Positions 25,855-34,226 of a stretch of DNA of 64,000 nucleotides are shown one piece after another. The notes under the pieces are model-generated. The model had not been told where the DNA came from and did not search any database. It saw only the letters and a program-made list of their open reading frames with translations. This DNA is from Bacteroidota bacterium (lineage in GTDB: Bacteria > Bacteroidota > Ignavibacteria > UBA10030 > UBA8401): assembly GCA_035506275.1 (NCBI GenBank), contig DATJPT010000009.1, positions 124,001 through 188,000 of the forward strand, read 5' to 3'. How positions within the stretch are numbered: position 1 is the stretch's first letter; every line of letters begins with the position of its first letter. The position numbers and the translations under genes are program-made.

Positions 25855-27099
25855 ATGGAGCGAGCGAAATCCTTTGTGCGGTGGATGATCAGGCTTCCGA
25901 TGGTTCGTTCGCTTCGGCACAGGAACTACCGCCTTTTTTTCTTCGGGCAGCTCATCTCACTGATGGGTACCTGGATGCAGAATATTGGCCAGGCATGGCT
26001 GGTGTATCAGTTGACTCATTCGTCGGTGTGGCTCGGGACGATCGGTTTTCTGACGTCGGTGCCTGTGCTTCTGTTCTCGGCGTTCGGCGGCTCGCTTGCC
26101 GATCGGATCTCCAAAAAGAAACTGATCGTTGCGACGCAGACCGCTTCGATGGTCCAGGCGTTCATCCTTGCCAGCTTGGTCTGGACGGAGTTGATTACGC
26201 CCGTGATGGTCGGTATACTTGCCTTCACCCTCGGCCTGGTGAATGCCTTTGATATGCCCGGGAGGCAGTCGTTCGTCGTGGAGATGGTGGGGAAGGATGA
26301 CCTCCCGAACGCCATTGCGTTGAATTCGGCGGTATTTAACAGCGCCCGGATGTTCGGCCCTGCGATAGGCGGCATCATCATCGGCATACTCGGCGTCGGG
26401 TGGTGCTTCTTTCTCAACGGGGTTTCATTCATCGCGGTGATCATCGGTCTGCTGCTGATGGACGTTCCGGAAAAGATCTCGGCAAGAACTGAAACGCCGC
26501 TGATCAAGTCGATCACCGAAGGAATCGCCTATGTCCGTTCTCAGGAGACGCTGAAAGTCATTATGATCCTTGTTTCCATTGTGACGATCTTCGGGTGGTC
26601 GTACTCCGTCATGCTGCCCATTTTTGCGGACAAGATTCTCAATATCGGGGCAATAGGGCTCGGCAATCTGCTTACGGCGAACGGCATTGGAGCCCTCGTC
26701 AGCGCTCTCACGGTCGCCTCGGTCGGTCACAAGGTGCGTCCCCGTAATTTCATCTTTTCAGGCCTGGCAATTTTTGTTTGCGCGATTCTGATTTTTTCAG
26801 TATCGTCATTACCTCTTCTGTCGATGGCATGCCTGGTCGGCGTGGGGATCGGTCTGATCGCTTTTTTTGCTACGGCGAACGCCACACTGCAAACGCGCAC
26901 GCCCGACCATTTGCGCGGGAGGGTCATGGGGTTGTATGCGCTGGTGTTCCAGGGGCTCTTTCCCTTTGGGAGTCTGGGGATCGGCGTGCTGGCCAATATG
27001 ATCGGCGTCCGATGGGCGATCGCAAGCGGCGCTGCCGTGTGTGGTGTTTCCGGCAGCTTCATGTACAGAGCTATTAAGAAAAAAGACAAACGCAATTAA
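25855..27099 (+). CDS. MFS transporter, EntS/MFS_3 type
   Basis: A 414-residue 12-helix transporter of the MFS_3 group that includes the enterobactin exporter EntS. The start 'LRHRNYRLFFFGQLISLMGTWMQNIGQAWLVYQLT' region, the 'GSLADRISKKKLIVATQT' loop and 'NAFDMPGRQSFVVEMVGKDDLPNAIALNSAVFNSARMFGPAIGG' region are characteristic. It starts 5 bases after the CorC-like gene, so co-transcription is likely. Members export siderophores, macrolides or unknown metabolites. No siderophore genes are near, and the substrate is left open. Confidence 0.85.
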   Translation: MERAKSFVRWMIRLPMVRSLRHRNYRLFFFGQLISLMGTWMQNIGQAWLVYQLTHSSVWLGTIGFLTSVPVLLFSAFGGSLADRISKKKLIVATQTASMVQAFILASLVWTELITPVMVGILAFTLGLVNAFDMPGRQSFVVEMVGKDDLPNAIALNSAVFNSARMFGPAIGGIIIGILGVGWCFFLNGVSFIAVIIGLLLMDVPEKISARTETPLIKSITEGIAYVRSQETLKVIMILVSIVTIFGWSYSVMLPIFADKILNIGAIGLGNLLTANGIGALVSALTVASVGHKVRPRNFIFSGLAIFVCAILIFSVSSLPLLSMACLVGVGIGLIAFFATANATLQTRTPDHLRGRVMGLYALVFQGLFPFGSLGIGVLANMIGVRWAIASGAAVCGVSGSFMYRAIKKKDKRN

Positions 27100-27118
27100 C
27101 GAAGAGAAGAATATCGCT

Positions 27119-29095
27119 ATGAAATCGGTGCAACTGATAGTGTGGTGGTTTTTGATTCCGATAAGTGTCTTTGGTCAATTGTCCGATGACCAGTTGTTCA
27201 AATCTGCCATGAGCGCAACTTCGGACACGGCAAAGCTCACGGCACTGGACAGGCTGATTGCCAATTATCCTCAAAGCAGGCTTGCGGGGGACGCCTATCG
27301 AGCCCAATTCAGCGTGCTTATGTCCCTGCATCGAGACAGCGCCGCATTTATTGCCGCTCATCGATACCTGGCCGCAAAAGATTCCGTGAACCTTCAAGGG
27401 GCGCTCCAAGAAATTGCGCTCGAACTTGCCTTCCGGAAACAATATGCGGACACCGCTCTGCGGTTCGTCGATTCGGCGATCACCCTGTATCGCGAAAAAC
27501 ACAGAGGCCCGGCTCCTCTGTTGTTATACACAAAAGCTGCTGCGCTGATCATTCTTAAGAGATATTCGGATGCTGAATCGGTACAGCGGGAAGCGATCGG
27601 GATGCTTCCGCCGACCGCTCTTTTCGATCCCCGGTATGGCAATTATTTCTCGCAGCTCGGTCTGATACAGCTGGAAACTCACCGCGGGGTCGAGGGGCTT
27701 GAACAGTATGTCCACGCGAGCTTTATTTCTCCCCAGCCGCAGGCGGACTATCCCGGCCTTGACTCGCTCTTTCGCTCGCGGTTGAAGGATTCTGCGTCGG
27801 CGGCACATGTCCGTGACAGCCTTTTCGAGCGTGCGGGAAATGAATATCTTCGCGCGGTCAAGGATACCTCCCGGGCAAAGAGCTTCATTGCGGAAAGTTT
27901 TTCAAGGAACAGGGTCTTTCCGGGACTCGCCCTTCGTTTTGCCAGAGAAGCATACCATGAGGCCGCCGGAAAATCGTTTCAAGACCGGTGTGAAGCCGCA
28001 GGTTCGCTTGGCGTTGTTCTTGCGTACGCGGGAGACAATGCAGAAGCAGAACGGTATCTTATAGAAGGGGAGAAAACTGCCCTTCCGACCGCAACAGAAT
28101 TATTTCTTGCGCTCGGCTCCGTCCAGGAAAAAATGGGAAAGAAGAACGAAGCGCTGGATACCTACCTCTGCGGACTCACGATGAGCAGGCCGCCGGCTTT
28201 GGTGAAGCCGCTGCTCGCTCTCCAAAAGGAATTGTATCCTCATGCGCAGCTCGATTCAATGATAAGCGCAGCACAGAGGCGGTGGGTAGATTTCTTCCCG
28301 GAAAAATATGAGCGGCCCGATTCGGTAGAGGACCAGCCGAACCATAAAACCGTGCTGGCAGAGTTATTCACGGGAGCCGAATGCCGGCCATGTCAGGCTG
28401 CGGATATCGCTTACAACAAGCTGTTGGAACGCTATGACCGATCTGAATTAGTTGTGCTGGAATATCATTTGCACATTCCCCGCCCCGATCCGTTGACGAA
28501 CGGCGATACGGAGTTGCGGTCGGGATATTATGACGTGAACAGCACTCCGACGTCAATCATCGACGGGACCGATGTGACCAACACCGGCGGTTTGGGCTTT
28601 GCCGCGCGGGCAAAGTTTGCCGGTTATGCGGACGCCATCGATCATACGCTGAATCTCCCGGCAAAAGCGTCGATCAAGATGTCTGCGAAGATCAGGAGGA
28701 GCAGGATTTCCTTTGCGGTTTCGGCGAACGTCAGCGCGGTCCGGAAGACCTATAAACTCCGCGTCGTGCTCGCAGAGGATGGAATACGGTATCAGGGAGG
28801 GAACGGGATTTCGGAACACCGGTTTGTCGTCAGAAGGATGATCCGCGGCGCCGGAGGAATATCGTTCGGCAAGAACGGAAGGGCAGCCGTCAAAGATGCC
28901 TTCACGGTCTCATCCGTCGAGGACCAGCTTGAAAAATATCTCGTGAATTACGAAAAGAACGAAGGGAAACCGGGAGCGGTATTTAAAGAAAGAAAATCAG
29001 AATTAGACCCGAAGCAATTATTTCTGGTAGCCTTTGTTCAGGATGATGCAAACCATAAGATACTCCAGTCGTCAATCATTAAGGTAAAACGATGA
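27119..29095 (+). CDS. exported TPR protein with thioredoxin-like CxxC domain
   Basis: A 658-residue protein with a signal peptide (about 1-19, ending VFG). Residues about 25-400 are helical and read as TPR-like repeats ('LGVVLAYAGDNAEAERYLIEGEK', 'LGSVQEKMGKKNEALDTYLCGL'). From about 405 there is a thioredoxin-like domain: 'TVLAELFTGAECRPCQAADIAYN' region has CRPC at 422-425, and 'YYDVNSTPTSIIDG' supplies the cis-Pro-like segment. The last 120 residues form beta strands resembling Omp28-type proteins. The ATG at 27119 is chosen for the signal peptide; the frame runs back to 27041. Its stop overlaps the M64 peptidase gene by ATGA, so both products may be made together outside the cytoplasm. 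Function is inferred only. Confidence 0.7.
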   Translation: MKSVQLIVWWFLIPISVFGQLSDDQLFKSAMSATSDTAKLTALDRLIANYPQSRLAGDAYRAQFSVLMSLHRDSAAFIAAHRYLAAKDSVNLQGALQEIALELAFRKQYADTALRFVDSAITLYREKHRGPAPLLLYTKAAALIILKRYSDAESVQREAIGMLPPTALFDPRYGNYFSQLGLIQLETHRGVEGLEQYVHASFISPQPQADYPGLDSLFRSRLKDSASAAHVRDSLFERAGNEYLRAVKDTSRAKSFIAESFSRNRVFPGLALRFAREAYHEAAGKSFQDRCEAAGSLGVVLAYAGDNAEAERYLIEGEKTALPTATELFLALGSVQEKMGKKNEALDTYLCGLTMSRPPALVKPLLALQKELYPHAQLDSMISAAQRRWVDFFPEKYERPDSVEDQPNHKTVLAELFTGAECRPCQAADIAYNKLLERYDRSELVVLEYHLHIPRPDPLTNGDTELRSGYYDVNSTPTSIIDGTDVTNTGGLGFAARAKFAGYADAIDHTLNLPAKASIKMSAKIRRSRISFAVSANVSAVRKTYKLRVVLAEDGIRYQGGNGISEHRFVVRRMIRGAGGISFGKNGRAAVKDAFTVSSVEDQLEKYLVNYEKNEGKPGAVFKERKSELDPKQLFLVAFVQDDANHKILQSSIIKVKR

Positions 29096-30519
29096 ACATC
29101 CCGCGAATGACATGCTCCTTTGTTCTTCTCGCCGTTCTCTGTATGAATGCGGAAGGTGCGGAACGGTTTGAAGAGTATTTTTGCGATTCCACGTTTCGCT
29201 TCGATTATTACCATACCGGAACGAAGGGGGAAGAGCGGATCTCCGCCGATAAAATGTGTCTGGAGGGAATATGGCCGGGAAGCCTGACCAACCTGATCGA
29301 CACGCTCAATCTCGGCGAATATTTTTTTCGCATCGTCGATGTCAAAAGCAACCGGACGATCTATTCACGGGGCTACAGCTCGCTGTTCGACGAATGGCAG
29401 ACGACCGACGAAGCTGCGGCCGGAACCTTCAGAACCTTTCATGAGTCGGTCAGGTTCCCCTGCCCGCTTCATAAGTTCCAGTTGACGGTATCGCGGCGGA
29501 CGAAACAGATGGTATTCAGCGAGATGTACTCGACCGTCATCGACCCGGGCGGCACCGACGTTCGCCGCGGAGTCGTTCATTCTCGGACCGAAGTGGTCGA
29601 TATCGTTTCAAACGGCGATGTCCATTCCAAGGTTGATATCGCCATTCTCGGTGACGGCTACACAAAAGGAGAGATGACGAAATTTGTCAGCGATGCCCGT
29701 CATTTCACGCAAATTTTATTTTCCACCGAGCCATTCAAGCATCGAAAGAATGATTTCAACGTGCGTGCAGTCGAGGTCGAATCGCACGAATCGGGAATCG
29801 ACCAGCCGGACGAAAATATCTGGACGGACCATCCGCTCGGGACAACGTACGACTCTTTTGGATCTGCCCGGTATGTTCTGACCGACGCGAACAAAAATGT
29901 GAGGGAGTATGCTTCCGCTGCTCCTTATGATTTTCTCTTCATCCTGGTCAACACGCACCGCTACGGCGGCGGAGGAATATTCCAATTGTATGCCGTTTGC
30001 TTCGCCAACGGCGAGACCCCCGCCACGGCGTGGCAGGCCGATTATGTTTTTGTCCACGAGTTCGGACATTCGTTTGCCGGGTTGGGGGACGAATACTATT
30101 CGTCGTCGGTTGCGTACAATGATTTTTATCAGAAGGGAATAGAGCCGTGGGAGCCGAATATCGCTGCGAACATTTCGCGCGATGGGATGAAATGGCGAGA
30201 CCTACTGACGTCCGGAATTGCGCTTCCCACTCCGTGGAACAAAACCCTCTACGACAGCTTGGAAGCGGAACGGGGAACGTTGCGGCGGAATACTCCCGGC
30301 TATGCCGAGAAACGCCAGGCGATTTTGGATGCTGAACATTCGATCCTTAACGACAAGCAGTTGACCGGCGTTGTCGGTGCGTTTGAAGGTGCCGGATACA
30401 GTTCCACGGGCTTATACCGGCCGTCACTTGATTGCCGGATGTTTTCGCTGAGCCTCACCGATTTCGACCCGGTGTGCGCCCGGGCGATCAATCGAATGAT
30501 AGATTTTTATACAAAGTAA
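29092..30519 (+). CDS. M64 family metallopeptidase, exported
   Basis: A 475-residue secreted zinc peptidase. After a signal peptide (about 1-23) and a beta-rich N-terminal domain comes the catalytic part, starting 'KVDIAILGDGYTKGEM'. The zinc site is HEFGHSFAGLGDEYY with His322, Glu323, His326 and the third ligand Asp333, the distinctive HExxHxxxxxxD form of family M64 (IgA peptidase group). The segment 'NDFNVRAVEVESHESGID' before it is also typical. M64 members cleave secreted proteins such as IgA in some Bacteroides and clostridia; here the substrate is unknown. It is translationally coupled to the thioredoxin-like protein upstream. No sorting tail is present. Confidence 0.87.
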   Translation: MNIPRMTCSFVLLAVLCMNAEGAERFEEYFCDSTFRFDYYHTGTKGEERISADKMCLEGIWPGSLTNLIDTLNLGEYFFRIVDVKSNRTIYSRGYSSLFDEWQTTDEAAAGTFRTFHESVRFPCPLHKFQLTVSRRTKQMVFSEMYSTVIDPGGTDVRRGVVHSRTEVVDIVSNGDVHSKVDIAILGDGYTKGEMTKFVSDARHFTQILFSTEPFKHRKNDFNVRAVEVESHESGIDQPDENIWTDHPLGTTYDSFGSARYVLTDANKNVREYASAAPYDFLFILVNTHRYGGGGIFQLYAVCFANGETPATAWQADYVFVHEFGHSFAGLGDEYYSSSVAYNDFYQKGIEPWEPNIAANISRDGMKWRDLLTSGIALPTPWNKTLYDSLEAERGTLRRNTPGYAEKRQAILDAEHSILNDKQLTGVVGAFEGAGYSSTGLYRPSLDCRMFSLSLTDFDPVCARAINRMIDFYTK

Positions 30520-30569
30520 CGGACCGTTCAAGAATTTCCCGTCGACACAAACGCTTTTCGAACGAGAAC

Positions 30570-32390
30570 ATGTACATCCTGGGCATCTCCGCATATTATC
30601 ATGATTCCGCCGCTTGCATTCTGGCAGACGGGGAGATCGTTGCCGCTGCGCAGGAAGAGCGTTTCACCCGGAAAAAACATGACCACAATTTTCCCCGGCA
30701 TGCAGTTGCGTACTGCCTGAAAGAAGCCGGGATAACGGCAGACAAACTCGAGTGTGTTGCCTTCTACGACAAACCGCTGCTGAAGTTTAACCGCATCCTG
30801 GAAACGTATCTCACCTTTTCGCCGAAGGGAATCCGATCGTTCATGATGGCCATGCCGTTGTGGTTGCAGGAGAAGCTCTGGATTCCCGACCTGATCGAAA
30901 AAGAGATCCGTTTTGAGGGAAAGGTATTATTTCCCGAACACCATGAATCCCACGCGGCGTCCGCATTTTTTCCTTCCCCCTTTACCGATGCGGCGATCCT
31001 TACCATCGACGGAGTTGGCGAGGCGGCAACGTCATCGATAGGCATTGGCCACGATAGTACAGTCGAAATTCTGTCGGAACTGCATTTTCCTCACTCACTG
31101 GGGCTCTTGTATTCAGCCTTCACCTATTTTACCGGCTTCAAAGTCAATTCGGGCGAATACAAAGTGATGGGGCTTGCGCCGTACGGCGAGCCAAAATATG
31201 TCAAACAGATCTACGACCATCTGATCGACCTCAAAGAGGACGGCTCGTTCGTCATGAACATGGAATTCTTTGATTACTGCTCCGGATTGAGAATGACAAA
31301 CCGGAAGTTTGAGTCGCTGTTCGGCGGGAAACCGAGAGCTCCTGAATCGTTGCTGACTCAGCGCGAGCTGGATCTGGCACGATCGATTCAGGATGTGACC
31401 GAGGAGGTCATGTTGCGGATGGCGAAACATGCAAAAAAGGTGACCGGGGAGAAATATCTATGCCTTGCAGGAGGCGTCGCGTTGAATTGCGTGGCCAACG
31501 GAAAAATTCTGCGGTCGGGTGTCTTTGAAGATCTTTGGATCCAGCCGGCTGCGGGAGACGCCGGCGGCTCGGTCGGGGCGGCATACGTTGCTTACCATCA
31601 TCATCTTCGCCAGCCGGTACAGAAGAAAGGTCGAAGAGATCTGCAGCATGGATCGTACCTCGGCCCGTCGTACGATGACCAGGAGATCGCCAGCTTTCTG
31701 AAAGAACATAATCTGCCCCATGAAAGAATCAATGACCGGCGGTCGTTGTGCGATAAAGTCTCCGAATATTTGGTCCAAGAGAAGATCGTCGGCTGGTTCC
31801 AGGGTAGAATGGAATTCGGTCCGCGGGCGCTGGGGAATCGGTCCATTATCGGAGATGCGCGTTCGCCATCAATGCAGAAGAAGATGAACATCAAAATAAA
31901 ATTCAGGGAAGGGTTCAGGCCGTTTGCTCCCTCGGTCCTGGAGGAAAAAGCGGGCGAGTGGTTCGAGCTCGACCGTGAAAGCCCCTACATGCTTCTCGTC
32001 GCCGACGTGAAGAAAGAAAAGCAGCGGGTCATGACCGATGCCGAGAAGCAACTCTGGGGGATCGAGAAGCTTAATGTCCTGCGTTCGGAAATTCCGGCTG
32101 TAACGCACGTCGACTACTCAGCGCGAATACAGACGGTCAACACATTGGACAATCCATTATACTACGATCTTATTGCCGCATTCTACAAAAGAACCGGATG
32201 CCCGGTCATAGTGAATACGTCGTTCAACGTCAGGGGGGAACCGATCGTGGCAACGCCGCTCGATGCGTACAAATGCTTCATGCGGACCGGTCTTGACGTC
32301 CTTGTTCTCGGGTCATTCATTCTGCTGAAGTCGGGTCAGCCGGCCTTTCATGACGACATCCAATGGAAGGAGATGTATGAGCTGGATTAG
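30570..32390 (+). CDS. NodU/CmcH-type carbamoyltransferase
   Basis: A 606-residue O-carbamoyltransferase. The N-terminal Kae1-like domain starts 'MYILGISAYYHDSAACIL' and has 'EHHESHAASAFFPSPF' and 'AILTIDGVGE'; the C-terminal domain has 'GWFQGRMEFGPRALGNRSIIGDAR', the family signature. These enzymes use carbamoyl phosphate and ATP to carbamoylate a hydroxyl group on a sugar, antibiotic or similar molecule. I start at the ATG at 30570, as the frame upstream lies inside the peptidase gene. It overlaps the next gene by 14 bases. Clusters with SxtJ and DUF5989 genes are recurrent in bacteria, pointing to a conserved but unexplained three-gene unit. The acceptor is not known. Confidence 0.88.
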   Translation: MYILGISAYYHDSAACILADGEIVAAAQEERFTRKKHDHNFPRHAVAYCLKEAGITADKLECVAFYDKPLLKFNRILETYLTFSPKGIRSFMMAMPLWLQEKLWIPDLIEKEIRFEGKVLFPEHHESHAASAFFPSPFTDAAILTIDGVGEAATSSIGIGHDSTVEILSELHFPHSLGLLYSAFTYFTGFKVNSGEYKVMGLAPYGEPKYVKQIYDHLIDLKEDGSFVMNMEFFDYCSGLRMTNRKFESLFGGKPRAPESLLTQRELDLARSIQDVTEEVMLRMAKHAKKVTGEKYLCLAGGVALNCVANGKILRSGVFEDLWIQPAAGDAGGSVGAAYVAYHHHLRQPVQKKGRRDLQHGSYLGPSYDDQEIASFLKEHNLPHERINDRRSLCDKVSEYLVQEKIVGWFQGRMEFGPRALGNRSIIGDARSPSMQKKMNIKIKFREGFRPFAPSVLEEKAGEWFELDRESPYMLLVADVKKEKQRVMTDAEKQLWGIEKLNVLRSEIPAVTHVDYSARIQTVNTLDNPLYYDLIAAFYKRTGCPVIVNTSFNVRGEPIVATPLDAYKCFMRTGLDVLVLGSFILLKSGQPAFHDDIQWKEMYELD

Positions 32391-32808
32391 TGACGTTCGA
32401 AGCGAATTGAAACACTTGAAGAGAACGCCGAAAGAGGTGCGGAAGTTTGCCTATCTTGTCGGCTCTCTGCTTCTCATCATCGGGGGAGACGGCGTGTATA
32501 AACATTGGAATGGAGCCGTCGTCTCTTTACTTTTGATCATTGCGTTTTTGCTTCTCGTGTGCGGCGCGATGAAGCCTCAGTACCTCACCAGAGTGTACGG
32601 AGCATGGATGGGTATCGCGTTCGGTCTCGGCTGGATCGTATCGCGAGCAATTCTCATTCTTTTATTTTATCTTGTGATTACTCCGGTCGGATTATTAGCC
32701 CGGTTGTTTGGGAAGAAGTTCATCGATGTTTCTTTTCCAGGGGCAAAAGAATCGTATTGGGTTCCGCGCATAGGCGGAAAAAAAATGCACTACGAGAAAA
32801 TGTTTTAG
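32377..32808 (+). CDS. SxtJ-like membrane protein
   Basis: A 143-residue protein with two or three membrane helices ('FAYLVGSLLLIIGGDGVYKH', 'VVSLLLIIAFLLLVCGAM', 'VSRAILILLFYLVITPVGLLARL' region) and a basic C-terminal tail 'SYWVPRIGGKKMHYEKMF'. The ending and the position directly after a carbamoyltransferase match the SxtJ family, named from the saxitoxin cluster, where its role is also unknown. The ATG at 32377 follows AAGGAG at a good distance and overlaps the carbamoyltransferase by 14 bases; the frame extends back to 32350 without support. It may tether or regulate the carbamoyltransferase at the membrane, which is inference only. Confidence 0.8.
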   Translation: MSWISDVRSELKHLKRTPKEVRKFAYLVGSLLLIIGGDGVYKHWNGAVVSLLLIIAFLLLVCGAMKPQYLTRVYGAWMGIAFGLGWIVSRAILILLFYLVITPVGLLARLFGKKFIDVSFPGAKESYWVPRIGGKKMHYEKMF

Positions 32809-32817
32809 GAGGAAAAT

Positions 32818-32976
32818 GTGGCCAAAGTCAGGATCATCGCGGAATACATCCAGTTCCTCAAAGAGAACAAGAAATGGTGGCTGATGCCGATCGTTTTCGC
32901 TTTGCTCTTTTTTGGGCTGCTGATTGTGATCACGAAAGGGAGTGCTTTAGCCCCGTTTATTTATACCTTATTTTAA
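32818..32976 (+). CDS. 52-residue DUF5989-type single-helix protein
   Basis: A short gene with GTG start at 32818 preceded by a perfect AGGAGG ribosome site, ending TAA at 32976. The product begins MAKVRIIAEYIQFLKENKKW, continues WLMPIVFALLFFGLLIVITK and ends GSALAPFIYTLF: a basic amphipathic start, one membrane helix, and the invariant 'GSALAPFIYTLF' end of the DUF5989 family (SxtK-like). Family members are nearly always this small and follow an SxtJ-like gene and a carbamoyltransferase, exactly as here. It was easily overlooked because of its size. Function is unknown; a small membrane partner of the carbamoyltransferase complex is the natural guess. Confidence 0.85.
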   Translation: MAKVRIIAEYIQFLKENKKWWLMPIVFALLFFGLLIVITKGSALAPFIYTLF

Positions 32977-33021
32977 GAGGGAAAATGCTGTCTTACCTTT
33001 CTTTTTAACCGCTTCAATTGT

Positions 33022-33055
33022 CAAATCCTCTTCCAAATTCCTGGAAGAGGATTTG
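33022..33055. terminator. perfect 14-bp hairpin after the carbamoyltransferase unit
   Basis: Arms at 33022-33035 and 33042-33055 are fully complementary with a 6-base loop. It lies 46 bases after the DUF5989 gene and could end that transcript, although only a weak T stretch (GTTTC) follows. It also contains the 8-mer CTTCCAAA found in the putative LacI operator downstream, so it might instead be a second regulator-binding site. Confidence 0.5.
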
Positions 33056-33093
33056 GTTTCTGCCCCCCATTCAAAAGAAATTGAATTTTTTTC

Positions 33094-33141
33094 TTGACAA
33101 TAAAGGCAAAAAGGCCTACCTTTTTTGGAAGCCCTTCCAAA
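33094..33141 (+). promoter_or_regulatory. lacI-type gene promoter with overlapping palindromic operator
   Basis: TTGACA at 33094-33099 is followed after 17 bases by TACCTTTT (33117-33124), a fair match to both the general -10 and the Bacteroidota TAnnTTTG element. Immediately downstream and overlapping lies TTTGGAAG-CC-CTTCCAAA (33124-33141), a perfect 8+2+8 inverted repeat ending 26 bases before the start codon of the LacI-family gene. A repressor bound here would block its own promoter. Confidence 0.6.
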
Positions 33142-33167
33142 TTTCCGCGTGAAACTACTGGTGCTCA

Positions 33168-34220
33168 TTGGCTGTTACAATCTATGACATAGCGAGAGAA
33201 GCTGAAGTAGGGATCGGAACGGTCTCTCGTGTGTTCAACAACCATCCGAACGTTACTCCGAAAACGCGCGATAAGATCCTCTCGGTTGCGAAAAGGCTGA
33301 ACTATCATCCGCACGCGTACGCTCAAGCACTGGCTCGGAAGCGAACCAACACCCTCGCAGCCATCATCCCGTTCTTCACGAACTATTTTTTCATAGAAGT
33401 GCTCCAAGGGCTGCAGGATAAAATATCGAGCCTCGGCTACGACTTGATCCTGTACGGAATCAACCATCCTGAGCAAATAGAGGAGTATCTGCGCAAGAGC
33501 ATCCAACGCGGCAGGGTGGACGGCATTTTGTTCTTCTCCATGAAACTCCCGGTGTCGTTCGTCGACAAATTCAAAGATCATTCCAAGCCGGTCGTGCTGG
33601 TCGATACGTTCCATGAGCAATTCGATTCTCTCGCCGTCGAAAATTTTCAGGGAGCGATGGTGGCAACGAACCACCTGGTCTCACTCGGGCATAAGAACAT
33701 CGGCATGATCAGCGCGAACATCAACAGCGTTCCTGCGCGAGAGCGCATTGCCGGATTCAAGGATGCCATCACCTCGGCCGGCCTGGAACTTCGTCCCGAG
33801 AACATCGTCGTGAGCAAGCTGACGAAGCAAGACGGATTCAGCCGAGAGGCGGGATATCAATCTATGAAGGAGATGTTGAGCAACGGATCGCGTCTGCCGT
33901 CGGCGATCTTTATCTCGAGCGATATCCAGGCGATCGGAGCCATGAGCGCGCTTCGACAGCACGGCGTCAAGGTGCCGAGCGACGTCGCGGTGGTGAGCTT
34001 CGACGACATTGAGCTCGCCGAGCAGTTCGGTCTGACGACGATGCGCCAGCCGATGTACGAAATGGGAGAGCTTGCGGTCGACAAGCTTATTTACCGGATG
34101 GAGCATACGTCGGCTCCTCCCTCTCAGATAAATTTTTTACCGAAGCTGGTTGTCCGGGCAACCTGCGGCATGAATAAACTTTACGCCCCCGTTGAGGATT
34201 TTGTGCACGCAAAGGACTGA
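33168..34220 (+). CDS. LacI-family transcriptional regulator
   Basis: A 350-residue repressor with an N-terminal LacI helix-turn-helix ('TIYDIAREAEVGIGTVSRVFNN', residues about 4-25) and hinge helix ('HAYAQALARKRT'), followed by a periplasmic-binding-protein-like effector domain ending near 'FLPKLVVRATCG'. The start must be TTG at 33168: the frame has an upstream stop at 33150 and no ATG or GTG before the HTH. It sits directly upstream of the glucan-utilisation genes, suggesting it senses a maltooligosaccharide or glucose-type effector; that is inferred from context. The palindrome in its promoter suggests autoregulation. Family assignment is certain. Confidence 0.92.
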   Translation: MAVTIYDIAREAEVGIGTVSRVFNNHPNVTPKTRDKILSVAKRLNYHPHAYAQALARKRTNTLAAIIPFFTNYFFIEVLQGLQDKISSLGYDLILYGINHPEQIEEYLRKSIQRGRVDGILFFSMKLPVSFVDKFKDHSKPVVLVDTFHEQFDSLAVENFQGAMVATNHLVSLGHKNIGMISANINSVPARERIAGFKDAITSAGLELRPENIVVSKLTKQDGFSREAGYQSMKEMLSNGSRLPSAIFISSDIQAIGAMSALRQHGVKVPSDVAVVSFDDIELAEQFGLTTMRQPMYEMGELAVDKLIYRMEHTSAPPSQINFLPKLVVRATCGMNKLYAPVEDFVHAKD

Positions 34221-34226
34221 GATTGA

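Noticed and set aside
30570-32390. Carbamoyltransferase as part of an antibiotic or toxin cluster
   Set aside because: The SxtJ/SxtK resemblance recalls saxitoxin genes, but no PKS, NRPS, amidinotransferase or tailoring genes are adjacent; the trio alone is widespread and not evidence of toxin synthesis.
32816-32818. ATG two bases upstream of the GTG of the DUF5989 gene
   Set aside because: That ATG opens a different, Ser/Arg-rich short frame. The GTG at 32818 has the right distance to AGGAGG and gives the conserved product.
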